From JBHHYU01 sp046757725 (GTDB lineage: Bacteria; Desulfobacterota; Binatia; UBA9968), in the NCBI GenBank assembly GCA_046757725.1, contig JBHHYU010000117.1, positions 1 through 8,024 on the forward strand: a DNA stretch of 8,024 bases. The letters run 5' to 3'. A program made the translations under genes and the position numbers. The notes under the pieces were generated by a model that did not search any database, had not been told where the DNA came from, and saw only the letters and a list, made by a program, of their open reading frames with translations. Positions 5,549-8,024 of this stretch are shown one piece after another (position 1 is the stretch's first letter; every line of letters starts with the position of its first letter).

Positions 5549-5784
5549 ATTAGTTACCCTATTGGAAGCCCAATCCTCACACACCAAGACTCCCTCCGCA
5601 TAATGTAAGCGGAAGGGTGTTAAGGTCTTCGATAAAATAGCTCCTGAAAACGTCGATCCCCTAGCACGAGACCCTCTCATCATACGGGGTATTCATTCGC
5701 TCCGTGTTTCAGTCTACTCTCTCAAAATTCGGAAAAAACCGTCTATCTTTACGGAACCGGTCCTCCAAGAAGTCCCGTTCTTTC
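5549..5784. other. Non-coding stretch between transposase remnant and solute-binding protein gene
   Basis: No gene is seen. CCCTCCGC (5592-5599) and GCGGAAGGG (5609-5617) form an imperfect hairpin with one bulged A, a REP-like structure close to the RAYT-type remnant. The terminator of the solute-binding protein gene lies at 5733-5754. Confidence 0.4.
5733..5754 (-). terminator. Probable rho-independent terminator of the solute-binding protein gene
   Basis: Read on the minus strand, CCGT (5754-5751) and ACGG (5742-5739) pair and are followed directly by six Ts (5738-5733), about 30 nt after the stop codon. The stem is short, but the T-run and position fit. Confidence 0.45.
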
Positions 5785-6801
5785 TCAGTGAACATTGAAC
5801 GTCTTGCGGTAAAGCTTTACTATCTCCGCATAGTCTTCGTACTGTTCCGGTGTCAGAACGAACCGCTTGTAGCCTCTCGAGAGTCTGGGAGGATTCGGGT
5901 CCACGTCCTTGCGCACCGTGATGCGATTGAAACCTCGGATCATTGTCTGGCCTTCCTTGGAAATGAGAAAGTCCACCAGCAGTTTTCCCGCGTTGGGATT
6001 TGGGCCCCCGTTGGCGTACAGGAACACGTTCGAGGTAAAGATAACCGGTTCGAGCGGAACCCAGTCGATCGGGGCCCCCAGGGTGGTGTACCTCTGAATC
6101 GAGTGATTATAGGCGATCAGCAACGGCTTCTCTCCGGCTACCACCAATTGCACGCGGGCCGTGTTGCCACGCATGAAGACCTGATCCTGGGATGCCAAGC
6201 GGCGCATGTACTTGAGGGCTTTCTCACGGCCCCAGGCACGCAGAAGGCCGGAAAACCAGTGAAAGTTCTCCGTGTCGTTCAGGATCTTACCCTTCCACTT
6301 CGGATCGAGAAGCGCTTTATACGTTTTGGGTACGTCAGCGGCTTTAACCATCTGTGTATTGTAACCGAGGACCAGGGCTATGCCGTACGATGCGGTCCAA
6401 TAGCCTTCCTTGTCTTTCAGATCGTCCTCAACCATTGCCCTTTCGGGAGAGTTGTACTTAGCGATGACGCCCGCCTTCTTGAGACTCAGGAACGCCTCTC
6501 CTCTGATGCCGAGCACGTCGAAAAAGTGCTTTCCGGCCCTGTGCTCCGAAAGAACTCTGTTAAGCATCGGGCCACCACCCGTGCGAAATAACTCTGGCTT
6601 GATGAACGGGTATTTTTTCTCGAACCGGTCGAGCATGGGCCGGGACTCGCTTATATTCATCGTCGTATACAGGACGACCTTGCCTTCTTTCTTGGCCCCC
6701 TCGATCAGCTTTTTCGTGTGTGGAGAAACGTCGGCTTTGAGCTTCAAGGGAAGCAGAATCGTAACGAGCCCGATCAAGACCGCGAGTTTTTTCATTTTCA
6801 T
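5785..6801 (-). CDS. ABC transporter extracellular solute-binding protein (AfuA/SBP_bac-like)
   Basis: This 338-residue protein is exported to the periplasm, where it should capture a ligand for an ABC importer. Residues 1-23 form a signal peptide: a lysine-rich start, a hydrophobic core (LAVLIGLVTILLPL) and probable cleavage after LKA, with no lipobox cysteine. The mature protein opens with KLIEGAKKEGKVVLYTTM (31-48) and continues with RFEKKYPFIKPELFRTGGG (59-77), the pattern of AfuA-type binding proteins related to Fe(III), thiamine and phosphonate-type families. DPKWKGKI (167-174) is another family motif. The ligand is not evident: the tyrosine pairs typical of ferric-binding proteins are not obvious. 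The ATG at 6801 has AAGGAG 6 nt upstream; a longer frame to 6867 would run into the promoter. No permease or ATPase gene is in the window, so this is an orphan binding protein here. Confidence 0.9.
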   Translation of the reverse strand: MKMKKLAVLIGLVTILLPLKLKADVSPHTKKLIEGAKKEGKVVLYTTMNISESRPMLDRFEKKYPFIKPELFRTGGGPMLNRVLSEHRAGKHFFDVLGIRGEAFLSLKKAGVIAKYNSPERAMVEDDLKDKEGYWTASYGIALVLGYNTQMVKAADVPKTYKALLDPKWKGKILNDTENFHWFSGLLRAWGREKALKYMRRLASQDQVFMRGNTARVQLVVAGEKPLLIAYNHSIQRYTTLGAPIDWVPLEPVIFTSNVFLYANGGPNPNAGKLLVDFLISKEGQTMIRGFNRITVRKDVDPNPPRLSRGYKRFVLTPEQYEDYAEIVKLYRKTFNVH

Positions 6802-6838
6802 ATAGTTCTCCTTGTTAGTAGAATCTGTCGTTCTATCA

Positions 6839-6867
6839 GCTTTAGTCAAACACAATAGTACTGTCAA
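6839..6867 (-). promoter_or_regulatory. Candidate sigma-70 promoter of the solute-binding protein gene
   Basis: On the minus strand a perfect TTGACA (6867-6862) is followed after 17 nt by TAAAGC (6844-6839). The predicted start near 6832 gives a leader of about 30 nt before the ATG at 6801. The -35 box is perfect and the -10 box is weak. Confidence 0.45.
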
Positions 6868-7009
6868 GCGGAAGCGGGCTCAAACTTCCAACATAACGAC
6901 TTGGCTAGGATTTCCAGGGTGGTGGTGATTGGCTATCCGCATCACATCAATCGATAGGAAAGAAAACAGGTGGTGCCAAACGCTCTCGTCCTGTCTCTAA
7001 GGAACAAAG
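6868..7009. other. Intergenic stretch between the solute-binding protein gene and the epimerase remnant
   Basis: I see no gene or clear RNA here in either strand. It lies between the promoter of the minus-strand binding protein gene and the start of the aldose epimerase remnant. Confidence 0.3.
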
Positions 7010-7149
7010 ATGAAACACTCCATTAGCCAAGTAGACATTTTGGGTTATCGGGGTACCAGGTGGAATCAGAAGCTGCCCAGGTCGCGGCAACATTCGTGCC
7101 TAGCGCCGGCATGGTCGGTATGTCCCTGACTCATAAGAGCGAGGAATGA
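7010..7149 (+). pseudogene. Frameshifted N-terminal remnant of an aldose 1-epimerase (galactose mutarotase)
   Basis: An ATG at 7010 with AAGGAA just upstream begins MKHSISQVDILGYR. After a frame change near 7050 the reading continues GYQVESEAAQVAATFVPSAGMVGMSL then THKSEE, ending at TGA 7147-7149. The block 'ATFVPSAGMVGMSLTHKSEE' strongly resembles the N-terminal beta strands of aldose 1-epimerase family proteins, where '...FvP..GM.g.SL.H.GeElL' is common. About 40 further bases still look related (a GQRG-like end near 7174-7185) before homology fades. The catalytic His and Glu domains are absent, so the gene is a dead fragment. Both a frameshift and an early stop are present. Confidence 0.5.
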
Positions 7150-7237
7150 CTGGTTCAAGAGAGTGACCTCAGGGGACAACGCGGAGAAGGATAAGCCTCC
7201 CCTCGGCTTCTTTGGATCCAAAACTTATGTTTTCCCC

Positions 7238-7266
7238 TTTCGATCGATCGTTGTTTTCGATAGAAT
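7238..7266 (+). promoter_or_regulatory. Candidate promoter with CGATCGATCG palindrome upstream of the amidohydrolase
   Basis: TAGAAT (7261-7266) matches five of six -10 bases, and TTTCGA (7238-7243) is a weak -35 box at 17-nt spacing. The self-complementary decamer CGATCGATCG (7241-7250) sits at the -35 edge and in the spacer, where a repressor could bind. The binding protein is unknown. Confidence 0.3.
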
Positions 7267-7315
7267 CACTTGTCGCGTAACCGACCCCAAGGCCATAAAG
7301 AAAGGAGAGGGTGCT

Positions 7316-8024
7316 GTGAAGAACGGGAACGAAAAGAAATTTGTCCTCGACGTTGTAGATCAGAACAAGGAACAGATTGCGCTTCTAGGGGACAACATCT
7401 TCTACTTTGCCGAGATGGGCATGCAGGAGTTCGAGACCTCGGGTCTTATGAGCGGGATCCTGGAAAATGCCGGCTTTCAAGTCGAACGGGGCATCTCGGG
7501 AATGCCTACGGCGTTTATGGCCACCTATGGGTCGGGAAAACCGGTGATTGCTTTGCACACGGAATTTGATGCCACTCCGGGATGCTCCCAGGCTGCCGGT
7601 GTCACTGAGCTCAAGGCCATCACCGAAGGGGCTCCTGGACACACCGAGGGACATAACGTCAACGCCGCCGTCCTGATCGCATCGGCATTTGCAGTGAAGA
7701 AGGCCATGGACGAATTCAAACTGCCCGGCACTCTCAAGATCTTTGGGGCGCCAGCGGAGGAAGAGCTGGTAAGCCGCCCATACTTCGTGCGGGATGGTTA
7801 TTTCAAAGAGGTGGATGTCGCCATCCACGACCACATCGGTGGTGAGTTCGCAACCATGTATGGCCTCAGACAATACGCCCTCATCTCGGCCGAGTTCACT
7901 TTTAAAGGTGAAAGCGCTCACGCAGCCACCGCGCCATGGAAGGCCAGGGACGCATTGGATGCTGCTGTGCTGATGGATATCGGGTTCGACAAGCTCCGGG
8001 AGCACCTGGAACCGACCCAGCGAA
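7316..8024 (+). CDS. M20D-family amidohydrolase, AbgB-like (3' end beyond the window)
   Basis: The visible 236 residues are the N-terminal half of a zinc-dependent amidase/peptidase of the M20D type. The family includes AbgB, a subunit of p-aminobenzoyl-glutamate hydrolase, and N-acyl amino acid amidohydrolases. Visible motifs are ALHTEFDATPG (79-89, position of the family's 'GEYDALPG' strand), GHTEGHN (108-114, where relatives have GxGCGHN), FGAPAEEE (143-150, with the catalytic and metal-binding glutamates) and AIHDH (169-173). FTFKGESAHAA lies near residue 200, where the lid/dimerisation domain starts. The usual metal-site cysteine of GCGHN is replaced by Glu111. The start is GTG at 7316, since AAGGAGAG (7302-7309) lies 6 nt upstream and no ATG is in range. 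Full members have roughly 430-480 residues, so about half is missing only because the window ends. The acylated substrate is unknown. Confidence 0.88.
   Translation, partial: MKNGNEKKFVLDVVDQNKEQIALLGDNIFYFAEMGMQEFETSGLMSGILENAGFQVERGISGMPTAFMATYGSGKPVIALHTEFDATPGCSQAAGVTELKAITEGAPGHTEGHNVNAAVLIASAFAVKKAMDEFKLPGTLKIFGAPAEEELVSRPYFVRDGYFKEVDVAIHDHIGGEFATMYGLRQYALISAEFTFKGESAHAATAPWKARDALDAAVLMDIGFDKLREHLEPTQR

Noticed and set aside
5704..6591. Long plus-strand open frame of 295 residues
   Set aside because: It lies antisense to the clearly recognisable solute-binding protein and has no family motifs; it is a shadow frame.
6802..6867. N-terminal extension of the solute-binding protein
   Set aside because: It would overlap a TTGACA promoter box and put residues ahead of a normal signal peptide.
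7385..8005. Minus-strand open frame of 206 residues
   Set aside because: It is antisense to the M20D amidohydrolase, whose motifs and ribosome binding site are clear.
1..8024. CRISPR array, rRNA or complete insertion sequence
   Set aside because: No regularly spaced repeats, rRNA-like conserved blocks or paired terminal inverted repeats with an intact transposase were seen.

Overview
The window looks like part of a bacterial chromosome of moderate GC content. Genes are spaced loosely and on both strands, with gene remnants between them. The style is that of an uncultured environmental bacterium. The exported solute-binding protein and the M20D amidohydrolase resemble those of soil or sediment Desulfobacterota, Binatota or NC10-type lineages. 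That placement is an inference from protein flavour and is weak.

Left part (1-1633, plus strand): a possible C-terminal tail of an upstream gene abuts an EVE-domain protein. An 11-nt gap leads to a class I SAM-dependent methyltransferase, and a 30-nt gap leads to a short carboxymuconolactone decarboxylase/AhpD-like gene. This last gene is the highlight. It is interrupted by one in-frame TGA exactly where the second cysteine of the redox CxxC motif belongs. A perfect 6-bp hairpin with a GGAT loop starts 11 nt after the TGA, and its loop starts 17 nt after it. That is the layout of a bacterial SECIS element, so I annotate an 87-residue selenoprotein with a Cys-Glu-Pro-Sec motif. Spacing suggests these genes form one operon.

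Middle (1634-3052): a clean tRNA-Val(CAC) gene with encoded CCA is followed by about 430 bp without an intact gene. That stretch holds a possible decayed integrase tail running antisense into the tRNA and a strong CCCGGC-AAA-GCCGGG hairpin. A well-conserved Beta-class glutathione S-transferase (gstA) follows.

Minus-strand block (3053-5052): an aldo/keto reductase lies downstream of an MscS-type mechanosensitive channel. Region 5053-5784 holds no intact gene. It contains the C-terminal remnant of what looks like a transposase with a DnaA-like helix-turn-helix.

Right part (5785-8024): an exported ABC-type solute-binding protein on the minus strand has a recognisable promoter, ribosome binding site and terminator. 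Next come a frameshifted N-terminal remnant of an aldose 1-epimerase and, on the plus strand, an AbgB-like M20D amidohydrolase cut off by the window end. The solute-binding protein and the amidohydrolase are divergent but separated by about 500 bp, so a shared uptake-and-hydrolysis role is only a possibility.
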